From Isoetes taiwanensis (Eukaryota; Streptophyta; Lycopodiopsida; Isoetales; Isoetaceae): a DNA stretch of 64,000 nucleotides. Within the stretch, counting starts at the first letter, position 1; each line of letters starts with the position of its first letter. Both the position numbers and the translations under genes were made by a program. Where the stretch lies: the NCBI GenBank assembly GCA_021234155.1, contig JAJEKV010000028.1, positions 6,143,637 through 6,207,636 of the forward strand. The letters run 5' to 3'. Shown here piece by piece: positions 42,469 through 54,216 of the stretch. The notes under the pieces were generated by a model, which was not told the origin of the DNA, did not search any database, and was given only the letters and a program-made list of their open reading frames with translations.

Positions 42469-45400
42469 TTATACCTGATTTCCATATATCTCATTAATCC
42501 AGTTAATATCATATTTGGTCTGCATAATGATGGCCTTGGGCCAAACGATCCCTGATCAAAAATAAGGGAATTTCTCCCTTTCCAAATTCTCCGTAAAAGG
42601 ATGAAAATTTTCCAATCCGAGGGGTTATCTGGAAGGATGAAATTAGAAGAAAGTCATAGCAATGAAATCATGAAAATTAAACTCAGTCTCAGCGAGCTCA
42701 AGCACCCAGCCCATAGACATTTTCTGAAAGGTGTTCTTCATCTTCTTGGTCCTGCAAGCATCCAGAACAGATATCAGTAATGGAAATGCCTATCCTCCAT
42801 CTCTTACTATTAGTGGCCAGGGCCTTGTGCCAAAGTTGCCAGATGAAGGCTTTAATCTTGGGTTGAATAGGGCCATTCCAGAGAAAAATTGAAGTTTTCG
42901 ATAGCTCTTTGAGGTTCAATGTCCCATTTGAGGTGAATAGAGACAACCTGGTCTAAGAAAAGTATACGCTTTGCAGACCTTGTAACCAATAAGGCCATTA
43001 GTATGCCAAAGAACAGTTGAATTATGCCAAATACCCTGATGAATCCTCTGAGTGATACTGTTGAAAAGCATTTCTGACTCTTCTCTCAAATTCCTTAGGA
43101 CAGAGTTGTGATAATCAAAGCCATTTAAAATGTCTGTTATGAAAACAATACCTTTACTCGTCCATTTCTTAGTGAGATCAGGGAAATGAGTAGCTAAGCA
43201 AATGTCTTGGTTGTCAAGGATCAGAGAAGGACTCCAGAAGATAGGCTGATCTTGGGACAATCCTTCTTTCTAGGAATACATTCCCTTAACTTTAAACCAA
43301 GCCCTAATCTTGATTATCAGAGGAGTGTTAGTACGGATAGAGAAATCAAAGTAAATACTGTAAGGAAGATGCATATTCAAATTTCTCCAGCCAAAAGGGT
43401 GGCACTTCTCAATGTAATACTTGATCAGAGATCTAATGGAGGATCTGATCAGAATTTGGCAGCCAAGGCTACAACCTATTTTTCCAAATTGATAACACCT
43501 AAACCACCATTACTTTTGTCCTTACAGCATTCCTTCATAGAGATGGGACCCAACATTTCTTATCAGAGCCCCCTACAATAAATCTTCCAATTATACTCTG
43601 CATTTTTCTAAGAGTCTATGGAGGACTGATAGACTTAGGAAGAAGAGATCACCGAGTTAGCAAGAATGGCTCTGCCATTTCTAGAAAGAAATTTGGAGTT
43701 CAAAGAGTCAACCTTATCTATGAGGTCGCACCACAGGTCGCTTGCATTGGTTCTAATAGCGAAAGGGATATCCAAAATTTTAGTCTTAGTAGTAGGAGAG
43801 ATATACTTACAACCTAGGGACTGAGCTACTTGCTCTCAACTAATCTGATTCCTCGAGATAAGCTTAGTTTTGGTAGGATTAATTTTACATCTCGAGCACC
43901 TTCCAAAATTATCCAAGATCTGCTGAGCCACTTGAATGTTATGGTCTTCAAGCTCCACAAAGAGGAAGGTGTCATCTGCAAAATGAACATTAAGAAGTTC
44001 TCTATCCCTTTGATAAAGAGGAAGGCTGAGCCCCTTAATTAGGTTAAGATCCCTGCTTTTTTGAAAGTTGTTATAGAGACCCTCCATCATAATTAAGAAC
44101 AAAAAGGGAGCAAGGGACAACCCTGCTTGACTCCCCTTTTAATATCGAAGAAAGGACTACACTCACCATTTATGAGGACAGCGGATCTAGAATTCCTAAG
44201 AATAGCCATTGTGACAGCCATAAAGATAGAGATAACCCCTTCAGAGAACCCCAATTTCTGGCAACATCGACTCAGGAACTTCCAACTCACAGTGTCAAAA
44301 GCTTTGGTAATGTCAAGCTTTAAAAGACCAATGTCTTGACCAGAGTCCTTGGCCCAACTGATTCCCAATGAAGCAGCTGCTACATTGTCAAGGATAAATC
44401 TCCCCTTCAAATAAGCACTTTGAGTTTTGCTGATAATACCATCCAAAACAGCCTTGAGTCTTGCAGTTATAGATCCTAAAATGAGCTTATACACCACATT
44501 AGTTAAAGAGATTGGCCTATAATCCAAGAAGGATATAGACATATCAATTTTAGGAATAAGAGCAATCAGACTGGTGTTAATCCTACAGTCTAGAAATTTT
44601 ATGGACATGAACTCATTAGCTATAGAAACAACAGTGTTACCAAGATCCCCAGGCTTTTTTTAAGAATTCAGCAGGAAGACTATAAGATCCGGGGGTTTTA
44701 CAATTCTCCATACCTTCAAGGGTTGTAGATAAAGAAATATTTGGAGTTGCTTCTTTCATCCTCTTTAAGCTCTTTGATTTAGGCTTTAATCTTCCAGCCG
44801 CTAGCAATTTTAATTTCCTCTCTTTCAATCTGGATCTTGATATCTTCCTTTTGCTGACTATGTGAAATCTCATATTGCGCCCTCAAGTCTTGCAACCTAG
44901 TTATTTCTTGCTGGTGAATCTCTTTATCCCAAATCTTAAGCCAGTTCTTGATTCCTTTGGAAGTTTTCACCCACCAATCCATCCATCCCGTGTGACCTTT
45001 AGATCTAACCTTCTGATCTATAATCTGATTCAGCTTGGTAATGAAGTTCTCATGCTCCAGCAAACTGATATTCAGTTTGAAATAAGAGTTTATTTTTCTT
45101 TGATTGTTGTTTCCCTTGATGTGAATGAGCTGGGGAAAATGATCTGAAAGAGTATAATTAGACATGTTGGCAACCCTCAAGCTGTTGTTCCAAAAAGTTT
45201 TATTGAGATAAAATCTATCATGGAGGCAGTAAATAGGCTGAATCCTTTGATCACTCAACTCCAACTATAAGAGTGGGAGACCACTCTAGCAAGGCTAAGG
45301 TGATTATTTGTGAGAAGGTTAGACCATTTGTCACCCCCATCATCACTTAAGGTTCTAAAATTCATGTTCCTCATGAAATTGTGGGTAACCATGTTGAAAT

Positions 45401-45813
45401 CTCCACCCATGATGCGCTCGTCATAAGGGATGTTATCCAAGATGTTTTTAATTTTATGCCACAACCTAGCTCTCTCAGATGGCTGATGGTATGCATAAAT
45501 ATTAACCAGAGCAATTCTGCTATTGCCTATCATTCCGTGGATAATCTGCCATCGTTTGGAACTGTCATTCACCATCTGAATATCACACGAATTAATTCTA
45601 CTATGCCACGCTATGGTGATATCTGCAGAGAAGTTGTTAGCTTTAAGAGACCAATGGTTAAAGTTGACAGGAAGAACTCCAGAAATAATGTTATGACATT
45701 GTGAATTTTGTCCTCTTGAAAGAAAGTAAAATTTAAATTCAGAAAGTACCTCTTTTTCTATTGGAATTGATCCCCTGGAGGTTCCAAGTGATGTCCCTAA
45801 GATTTATATCCAT
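42469..45813 (-). pseudogene. LINE-B copy 2 ORF2 (endonuclease, RT, zinc knuckle)
   Basis: From ATG 45813: endonuclease (DITWNLQGIN, NIYAYHQPSE, GGDFNMVTHN, SDHFPQ), RT (TPGSYSLPAEF where copy 1 has [52 protein letters not shown]) and zf-RVT (KIKAFIWQLWHKALATN, ICSGCLQDQEDEEH). It is broken by at least six stops or frameshifts. Its stop TAA (42469) follows YGNQV, the same point as in copy 1. Confidence 0.9.
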
Positions 45814-46922
45814 TTGAGGGTGATTGAATTTTCCTTGGAGATCTCCTAGTAGGCTCCAAGTTTCTATACCTTCCTTTACCTCTTTTATTTTTACTTGTCA
45901 CAAGAGACCATTCCATTTTCTCATAATGATCCAAATCACTATCTTCTTGCATATTGGTGCTCAAGACATCATCCTGATCATCCTTGGTTGTGCCCGCACA
46001 AAACACCAAATTATCTTTGATCTCCCAATCCAAAATAGAGACATTCATATTCATGGGATTAATATTAATAGAAAACTTAGAAGGAAATTGGAAAATAATA
46101 CTTCCTTGAATCTCCATATTCATAAGGGGAAGATAATTAGTTGTGATACCTTTATTGCTGCTATCCCCTTTCTCCGTACTTACAATAGGTTGTTGAGCTT
46201 TAGGTCGCCAAATTTGGTGCTGAATTGAGTTCCCTGCTGTCTCCTTTCCCTTAACAGGAATGGGGTTAGGAGTTTTGGGATAAGGACTCTTTGAGTAATT
46301 AATCTGAAGATCAATAAACATATTGGGTCCAATTTTGCAAACCACTTTATCATGCCAAGAGGACTGGATCTTCTTTTGAATGCGAATGCAAACAGCAGGG
46401 AAGTTAGTTTGCGGTATAGACACTTGAATACCTTTTCAAGACTGCTAGCAATAGCATTAAGGTGGGAGGTAGTCCAAAACGTAGGAGAAAGATTGGCACT
46501 GGTAACCCAAATAGTGGTAACAATCGTGGAGTAATCCACGGGGACATAATCAGGATCCCATTTCATAAGATACATAGGATTATAAAATTAACCTTCCCAG
46601 TCAGTATTAACCTGACCCCTTTTTCCCCTCTACATATAATTTGATAAGTCTTAGCATCGAGCTTGAGGATGGGCATGATGGAGATGAGCCGAGACTTGGT
46701 AATCCAATGCTTCACCTCACTAATGGGAGGACATTTATGGGGAAAGTGGAGAAGGATCCCATGCTTAAAATTTCTGATTGTAGCAGAGTTATCCTCAATA
46801 ACATTAAGGTCAATAAAATCTTTATTATCCTCTCTAATATCTCCTTTTTTAACAGAATCGAGAGAATTGAGCAAGACATCTTTACAAGAATTACCATTAA
46901 GCTTGTCGTACTTGCCCATCAT
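45797..46922 (-). pseudogene. LINE-B copy 2 ORF1b
   Basis: From MMGKYDKLNG at 46922 to NGYKS and TAG at 45797, with a frameshift near 46420-46580 between the LILTGKVNFI and YLMKWDPDYVP parts. The 17-nt overlap with ORF2 is the same as in copy 1. At its 5' end the ORF1a stop and ORF1b start overlap as ATGA, suggesting coupled translation. Confidence 0.8.
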
Positions 46923-47240
46923 CGGAATAGAGGATTTCTGCTTCGAAACCTTTGTTTTGTTTTATCCATATTCTTCCCCACAATCATCTTGCAATTCGGG
47001 CAATTGCATGTATCCGCCGCTATTGGGTGAAAGTAACCATTGCTATCTTGAATCTCGCATTTGTTGGTGGGTTGCAGCGGGAATTGATAGGTCTTATATT
47101 CCATATTCACTTCCTTGAGAGGTTCGATCGCAAATGAAGGAAACCTGCTTTTGAAAGTCTTCCAGAAATCCTCAATGACATGGTGATTGGATCTGTATCC
47201 TTGTATTCATAAGGCTCCCTTTTGGAGGATAAACCTCGAG
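46919..47240 (-). pseudogene. LINE-B copy 2 ORF1a with coiled-coil deletion
   Basis: PYEYKDTDPI is followed at once by sequence matching copy 1's VIADFRKGFKK region (HVIEDFWKTF in the appropriate frame), so the heptad-rich part present in copy 1 (about 330 bp) is absent. The Cys/His segment (KCEIQDSNGYFHP, CNCPNC) remains. Confidence 0.7.
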
Positions 47241-47364
47241 GTGACAGAAAAGAAAAGGGAAAAAATTCTCTATTGACATTAGAAAATCCAAGAAGTTCCC
47301 TTCTAGGGTCCCACTGCATGGAATCCCAAAAGGCGAACATTTCGAATCTTGAGACGACCTAAAA

Positions 47365-47757
47365 TTAGTTTGCTACTGCAAAACTCCACATTACCATGTC
47401 AGTTTCTCGAATAACTCGTGTTGGCCGCAGATCAAATAAGGAAACCCATTGAAAGATCACTTCTGGCCCAAAGTCGACAGGCGTGCTCAAAAGGAAGAGG
47501 TTTCTTTCAAAAGTATTCCCAACAGCCCTGTAAGGTTGGGAATTATGGGAAGAGACTCTCAGAGGACCAACTCTGTCAAAGCAAAAGATGCAAAGATAGA
47601 TGAAATTGAAGCTGATTCTACAAAAGCCAACTGTAGATCTACATTCTACCACAGATCTAACTAAATTTTCTATAACTAAAACAGAATCTTGGATTTCCAA
47701 AGGGATATGAGGGAATCCCAGAGCCTGGAGAACAGCTTCTAGCAAAGCCTCGTCCAT
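47365..47757 (-). CDS. LINE-B copy 2 5' ORF, 130 aa, unknown function
   Basis: Counterpart of 30102-30503: it starts MDEALLEAVLQALGF, shares GFCR, CFDRVGPLR, HNSQPY, FERNLFLL and ends FAVAN. It remains fully open while the rest of this copy has decayed, which is unusual and worth noting. No known domain seen. Confidence 0.7.
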   Translation of the reverse strand: MDEALLEAVLQALGFPHIPLEIQDSVLVIENLVRSVVECRSTVGFCRISFNFIYLCIFCFDRVGPLRVSSHNSQPYRAVGNTFERNLFLLSTPVDFGPEVIFQWVSLFDLRPTRVIRETDMVMWSFAVAN

Positions 47758-48212
47758 CGGGGTGGGGCAATTCCTCTAGCTGCAGACAAGTGAAGGATTG
47801 CCGCAGGTGTTGGCGCTCGACTCTCATGGCGATCCTCCCTCGCTCACTCCAGATTCTATCTTCCATCATCCATTTCATTTATATACTTGCATCTACTCCT
47901 CACTACCAGACTCAATAGAAATTCAATTTCACGTTCCCTCACATTCCAAGAATGTTTCTAGCTATGTAGACTACAAATATTGCCCACTGGGCAAAAGTAT
48001 GATGGTGGGTATCAAAAGCATGCGTCCGGAAGTACGCTTATAGCAGGGTTTTAGCCCACTTGAAGCATCCCTGCTTTTGCTTAATTTGGGTGCTGATGGG
48101 TGTAACCGCCCATCATTTTTTTCCACCCCTTCATGTACTCACATGTCCAAGTCCACCTTAGCAACGAACTGTTAAGAAATTATTAAGGGATTTTGGCTGA
48201 ATTTTCGCGTGA

Positions 48213-48731
48213 ATGGTTGTACGTTGCAAATTCGAGCCCCAAACTACTCCGAGCTCATGGCCCATGCAAATTCTCTTTCCACGTCACTTATGTATCAAGA
48301 AATTTATGGCACTCCCTGATACCGGCCTAGAGGCAATCACACATTTAACATTGGATTTTCGGCCTGATGAATTCCAATACACTGTTCTAGATTTGTTGGA
48401 TCTCACTGAAACACAGGAGATATCGCGTGAAGATCCAGTTTCCTATGCAATTTACAAGAAATTGGATGCACAGAGAAAGAGAGATGCCAGATTACAGAAT
48501 AAGATGAAAAAAGCAGCGATTGAACGAGAAGATCTGAGCATGAGACGCAGGCAAGAAATAGCCAAGCTTACAGTTGATTACTTCAACAAGCCTACCAAGA
48601 AGTATTCACCCAAAAACAAGGCCGATATGATGAAGAGGGTGGTTCATCACCACGAAATAGAAATCTCAGAACCTGGAATTTTGCCAAATCCAAAGGAGTG
48701 CAAGGTAGTGGGGGTGCTGTCAACAACTTGA
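48213..48731 (+). pseudogene. Unidentified coding segment upstream of transposase-like region
   Basis: An open frame of 172 codons starts at GTG; a protein-like part begins around FMALPDTGLE and continues through EISREDPVSYAIYKKLD and a Lys/Arg-rich helix (QRKRDARLQNKMKKAAIERE) to NPKECKVVGV. I do not recognise it. It has the same strand and likely belongs to the same decayed unit as the transposase-like segments at 49340-51320. Confidence 0.4.
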
Positions 48732-49339
48732 AACAGACAATGGTAGCCACAAAGAGGGAAAGGAACCATGATATTTGGAGAGCCAGAATCTCGACACGAT
48801 GGCTTCATCCACAAAATCGAGATGCAATTCCATTATGGCAGGGCTGTTAAGTACATCTAATTCTTGATTTCATGTCTGTGCTTCCTTATGCTTTAAGTGC
48901 TTGTATCTGCTGAGTGCTGCTGGCTGGAAGAGGTTCATTGAATAATGTGCAATATTTCTTATGATAGGTTCCAAAAGGACAACAATTGTAACTGTCGCAT
49001 TAAGAAAATTGAAAGCCGTCCTTGGATATGGTCTGTGGTCTAGCTTCCAAAGGAGGCTGAGGTGTGATTCTCTCACCCCTGCTTGCAAGCAAAACATCAC
49101 AAAATTCTGAAAACAAAATAGCAGAGTCTCTCCTTGCAAGAAGGATGTTGTGAACAATGTTGGAGACTCAGGCTTCCAAATTTCTTATCCCTTGCACCTT
49201 ATGGAGGTCACACAGGTATAAGTTTCCATACAAAAGCTCCTTGCAATTCTTGCATAAATATTTCTAATCAAAGACCACCATTCAGCTGTAGCTTTTTCAA
49301 CAATACAAAAAGGCACATCCTGAATACCCTGTTTGCTTA

Positions 49340-51320
49340 AAGGCTTTCGAAAAATTGAAGCCTATTTATGTAAAGAAAGTATCAAAAAGGGAAACATGTT
49401 GTTGCATATACTATATGAAGTTGGAGTATGCCAGAATAGACCTGAATACTTTAAGGTCAGCGAAAACTGGATTTCATGGTGAAGAGTGCAAGTGTTGTTG
49501 TGAGGTTTTTGGGCCTGGTGAGAAGTGTCTGGCCAGCCAACATACATATGACTCAAGCAGCGAGCTCTGAAGTGCTGTGGTTTACAACAAGAGCGAGGGT
49601 GAAGAATGGTATAAACATGACTGCTTGATGCAAAAATGTCAGAGCTGTGGCATAAAAGGTCTTCCTATATGTCCAAGAGAAAGAGAGGATCACGAGTTCT
49701 TGCTTGAATGGAAAACGTTTGAAAAAATAAAACTTTCTTTATTGCATGTGACAACATGCTGAGATGTGTTGGCATCAGCTGGATCCTGCTTTTCTGCTTT
49801 CAAGTTGCACTAATCTTATGTTTTATGCTGCAGACCTTGCTACAAATTCCAGTGGAGACAGAAGATGCTGGTGGAGTTGCAGACTATGTTACCAAGGAAG
49901 TACTAGGTGGCAGCAAAAAGAAAAGTTCCAATGCCACCAAGAAGGAAAACAAAATTAAGAAAGCTAAGATAGCTGGTGGAACACATTCTGAAACTGCAGC
50001 ACAAGACAAGACCTCAACTGGCAAGGGGAAAAAAAAGAAAGAACCAAAGCTAGTTCTTAGATTGTCTTACAAGAGAACGATAGTGAGGATTTCATTTCCT
50101 ACCTGTGTCCCACATTGAAGATATTTGTGCCACATAATTACAAGGCTAGATGGCAGGCCCTGCAATTCAGGAGTTCCCTGGACAATATCCAAGATGGCAC
50201 TGTTGTTTCTTTAATTGATTTTGCAGAGAATTACAATATAAAAATACAAAGAGAGGTTTAGAGCCAGCACTAGCACAATGACCAGATAACAATTCTAGTC
50301 AACATCACGTATAAGATAGACAAAAGCTCTGGGATCAGAAAGCCATTGAAGGAAACCCGTGATGACAAGATTCATGACACTCTTTTTGTGCAGTACTATC
50401 TTAGAAAGCATAATTCATGTCTAGTATCAAATGGAGCAGAATTCTCCAGGCATATAGTTTGGTCAGATAGTTGTTCTAGCCAATTCAAATCTGCCCGGCC
50501 ATTCTATTTCCTGCCAAGATATCACAATGAGCTAGGGAAGGAAATAGTGTGGAATTTCTTTGGGACAGTCCATGGTAAGGGAGAGCACGATGGACAAGGA
50601 GCAGTTCTTAAGGGGGCACTCACTAGAGAGCAGTTCAAGTATGATGGAGTGAGATTTAGGGGTGCTGGTGATGCCTGTGAAATCGCAACTCATTAAAATG
50701 AAGGTACCAACAACAGGGACATCAAAAGGTATTATGTTTTCATCTGCTGTATTCTGCTGAGTAATGTTGTCTCTGAACTGCTGTAATGTGCTGAGTAATG
50801 CTGCATTATGCTGAGTAATGCTATCTGTAGACTGCAATACTTGTTGTTGTCTCTTTGTAGGCACTTCAGGTTAATTGGAAAGGATGATCTTGATAGGATA
50901 GAGCGGCTGGACTGTGCCAGGGTGAAAGAGACCAAAGAAATACACAACATCAGGACATACATGGCCAAATCGACCACAAAGGTGGCTCATAGAGGTTTAA
51001 GTTGAAAACTGTTTGAAGGGAAACTGGTCATGTTGTGTAAATAGGCACAGGTTGAACAATTGAAAGTATGTGACACTGGACCCTATGAAATCTACTGGTG
51101 AAACACTTGATGACGAAATTGACGAGGCATTTTTTGAAGGTGATGGGGAATGGCTTAGTGGGAACATAGAGGAAGATGACAACTTTGCAGTTGTAGCCAG
51201 GGAGGGCAATCAAGAGAATGCAAACTTCTATGTGGTGAAGTGTGTTAAGCCGAGGCATACTCTTGACAAAATTGTACACGACAGTTAGGGTCAGACTTTT
51301 AATGTCGATGAACATGTGTT
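49340..51320 (+). pseudogene. Transposase-like protein with SDG..QFKS..HGKGEHDG motif, decayed
   Basis: In-order pieces form one protein: a Cys-rich N-part (KVSKRETCC, then after a TGA EEWYKHDCLMQKCQSCGIKG, CPRE, WKTFEKI), a lysine-rich insert (49840-50050), NYKARWQALQF, VVSLIDFAENYNIKIQ, ITILVNITY, HDTLFVQYYL, then HIVWSDSCSSQFKSARPFYF and WNFFGTVHGKGEHDGQGAVLK. Near 51170 comes DNFAVVAREGNQENANFYVV. Uncharacterised proteins of this pattern, multicopy in several plant and animal genomes, look like DDE-type transposases (Asp in DFAENY and WSD), but I cannot name the superfamily. Broken by a TGA (49568), two TAGs (about 50257, 50269) and frameshifts, and cut at 51327 by a MITE. Confidence 0.6.
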
Positions 51321-51326
51321 GGCTGG

Positions 51327-51803
51327 TTTTTTTGGTATAACAACCAATACATAACTACCATTAACATTAATGAACACAACCATTGGGTTTAACATATTCA
51401 AATTAAAATCCCCCTTAAACCCCCTTTGGTTTGGGTGCTTATTCACACGGGGGGTGACGTAGGGCAGCGAGAGCCCTTGTGATTATATTTTCCACGTATG
51501 AAACCAACACCATATAGTATTTTGCTAAAAATCTTATAGTATTTTGCATATGTTGTTATACGGTATACCAATTTGTGTACTTGCATACCCCACAAACGAG
51601 GAACTTTACGTACGGTGTAGATTAAGGAATAAGGGGTGAATATGCCTATCCAACAGCTCTCGTTGCCCGGAGTCACCCCCCGTGTGAATAAGCACCCAAA
51701 CCAAAGGGGGTTTAAGGGGGATTTTAATTTAAATATGTTAAACCCAATGGTTGTGTTCATTAATGTTAATGGTAGTTATGTATTGGTTGTTATACCAAAA
51801 AAA
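51327..51803. mobile_element. MITE with 132-bp near-perfect terminal inverted repeats
   Basis: The left arm (51327-51458) and the right arm (51672-51803) are complementary over 132 bases with one mismatch by my reading (TATTCAAAT against TATTTAAAT). The arms start TTTTTTTGGTATAACAACC. The 213-bp middle is partly complementary too and has no coding sequence. It interrupts the transposase-like frame (VDEHVLAGFF). No target duplication is visible next to the T7/A7 ends. Long arms recall Mutator-like MITEs, but without a 9-bp duplication this stays open. Confidence 0.88.
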
Positions 51804-52494
51804 TTTTTGGGCCCTTCGGGCCCGAAAAAAAAAATACGTAAAAACATGTAAAACATGCAAAACATGTAGCAAATATGTGAAATCTAGTTAAGTATAATAT
51901 TATAGGATAATGTAATTTAATTGCGCCTCTTCACCACAGCATTGTATCCTGTATATGAATAGCATAAAAGCATAATTTGTCTCTTCATCACAATGTTATG
52001 AAGAGCAACTGCAATCTTTAAAATAGTTCAGCACGTAATTCATGTACATGAAATTCCTGGATGGAGCGATGGCTTATAGCCATAGTAAATTTGGTCTGGA
52101 TGCAGTTTAAAAATCCATCATGAATATAGCGCTACATAAGATAATAGGCATAATCAGCAAGTTTCCTAATAGATCAAACCCAGCCTACCAGCTACATACT
52201 TCCCCACAATTCCTATCAAGAAAATCACTATCTATAGTAGAAAACTTTCCTGCCCTTGTTGTGAATTCTGGTTCTTAAGAGGAATACACATCTTGGCACG
52301 AACACAATCTATTTCAGGTCAGGCCTCGAAGCCAAAAATCATAAGACAGACATAGAACTTTGGTTTTGAGTAAAGTGACTTTTGTTGAATAGAGGAAGAC
52401 TCTAGCAGCAGTATTGGAGTTCTTAACTTCCCTTTTTAAAAAGCACACCAATTTCAATTGAAGCAATTTGAACATAATATCCAGAATCTATTAT
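51804..52494. other. No supported gene; hairpin GGGCCCTTCGGGCCC
   Basis: Directly right of the MITE, TTTTTGGGCCCTTCGGGCCC runs into GAAAAAAAAAA, a short strong hairpin. The rest is AT-rich without recognised genes. Confidence 0.5.
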
Positions 52495-52998
52495 TTAGTA
52501 GCTCACAGGCTCCAAAACTAACTTCACATCCTTTAGTTGTTCATCAACAACTTTCTCAGCTTTGTGGCAAAGCCTAAGCGATTGTTTGTTCCTTTCATAG
52601 AAAACCTTAGCTTTCACTTTCCTCTTCTCTTCCAATTCCTGTCCAATTAACAACAGGGGTATTTGAAATCCAATTTTTATTTGCAGACATAAAACTAAAA
52701 GACTCCTGCTTTCTTCATCATTACCTTGATAGTATCATAGTGATGCCATCCAACTTCAAACGACAGACGTCCAAGGAAACAGAACTTGTGGCCTGGTTGG
52801 AATCTCAAAACCCTAAATACAGAAGAAAACCTATGTAAGCCCCTGTCTGCAGGTGTTAAAACATATAGATGGGTCCTTTACTAGGCTTGGTGTTCATGCG
52901 TTTTCTTAAGAAGCGCAGATATTTCATCTTCTAGCGAACTAGACCACCAGAGCAAACAGATCTTCTCGCATCTTACCACGACCACCAACACACAAGAT
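52495..52998 (-). pseudogene. RPL13A: Ribosomal protein uL13 (RPL13a) partial pseudogene with introns
   Basis: Minus strand, 5' to 3': a segment reading VVVVRCEKIC, then (one extra base) CSGGLVR*KMKYLRFLRKR and [10 protein letters not shown]; then exon 52812-52725 ([29 protein letters not shown]) with proper splice sites; then exon 52638-52495 (ELEEKRKVKAKVFYERNKQ, ending VLEPVSY and TAA). These match the middle and C-terminus of the cytosolic 60S protein. The stretch between GPI and VLRF (about 55 residues) and the N-terminus are missing. The stop replaces a Gln codon (CAG to TAG). Introns remain, so it arose by DNA duplication or transposon capture, not by retroposition. Confidence 0.85.
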
Positions 52999-53320
52999 AC
53001 ATTCTAATTAAGAAGCATAGAGGACCAAACATTTCAACAGAAACCGTAATCTGGCACAGCTTCTCTGGTCAGCTTCGACCACTGATTTCCTCTGAATCCT
53101 GTTTTTCGCATCTATACAAAAGGCAACAAGCTTACCAGGAACCCAGGTTTCAGTTTCGATTCAAGAGAATCCGGCTCCAGAAGAACGGCAACCACAAACT
53201 GCTGCACCGACAGATAAATTAATCACATGCAACCTAAATATAGCCTAAATCCGACAGTTCTTGGTTTTATGCATTCCCAAAAGCTTATTAGAGAATCCGA
53301 CGTAATCCATTAACCAAGCA
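52999..53320 (-). other. Exon-like scrap of unknown gene
   Basis: On the minus strand around 53215-53150, QQFVVAVLLEPDSLESKLKP precedes a GTAAGC donor. It is not part of RPL13a as far as I can tell. It may be a second captured gene fragment; no assignment. Confidence 0.3.
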
Positions 53321-53516
53321 TAACAGACAAGCCCCTTCTCCATTTATGCACCCGAACATCATAGAATAAAGGTATTACAGATGATTCAGTGGAAGGAAAC
53401 CCTGATTTTTCCAAATCCGACTCCAGGAGACCCTAACAGACAAGTCCCTTCTCAATTTCGACCAGTTATGCACCCGAACATCATAAGATAAAGCTATTAC
53501 AGATGATTTAGTGGAA
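53321..53516. repeat. Direct duplication, ~113 bp apart
   Basis: TAACAGACAAG(C/T)CCCTTCTC, ATGCACCCGAACATCAT and TATTACAGATGATT(C/T)AGTGGAA occur in order at 53321-53396 and 53434-53516. Confidence 0.85.
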
Positions 53517-54216
53517 CCCTAAGATAAAAAAGAGGGCTTTTGTTGTGAGCCCTTGGATGTTGGACCATTGAAAAAAAAAGCTAAATCAACGACTAAGAAA
53601 TGGTGCACTCTAGATGTACGCATTAGTACATCCATTCGAATACGCCATGAAATCTTAGGAAAACCTTTGTGAAAAGCGTACAAAAACACAAAGAAAACCC
53701 CCTGTTATTATGCTACATATTCCAACCCGATGGTAGTTGTGAGCTACTTCAAAACAAAAATCTTACTTATTAATACAGTCGTCATGTCTCAGCAATCAAA
53801 TTTGAGATGAATCAAATTCCCGACACCAACAGGTTTTTCCTTGAGGAGGCTACCCATCAGATGATCCTTGACAGCCTACCATATGAAGGTTGAAAATGGT
53901 TTGACCTAGTTGTTTCATCATTTCAGCATTTATCTTAAATTTTGAAGACCTTTATCTTGAATTTTGATGTTGTATTAGAGGTACATTACTTGGAATCAAT
54001 ACTCAAGATTACGAAAAGTAAGTCATATATATTACAAAAGGTGTACAATGGTATTTTCAGGAGTCATTGGAGTTTTCAGAGTGGTTAGAGTCTTCAGGAG
54101 TGTGCCCAGCAACTGCCTTTGTACCTCTTATTGAGGACATAATAGGTCGAGAAGATAGTTATTGAGACAGTAATCCAACATATCAGCTGTCTCCTTCTGC
54201 AACCATGCATCAGTGA
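53517..54216. other. No supported gene
   Basis: AT-rich DNA with an A9 run near 53572; no gene seen. Confidence 0.5.

Larger units (their letters stand above)
41854..47918 (-). mobile_element. LINE family B, copy 2 (more decayed)
   Basis: On the plus strand the element begins with its poly(T) (41854 to about 41905), the complement of a poly(A) tail, and ends near 47918. AAA(C/T)TCAATTTC flanks both sides (41842-41853, 47919-47930), a 12-base target duplication with one mismatch. The order of ORFs mirrors copy 1. ORF1a has lost its coiled-coil part and ORF1b/ORF2 have many frameshifts, so it is older than copy 1. Confidence 0.88.
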
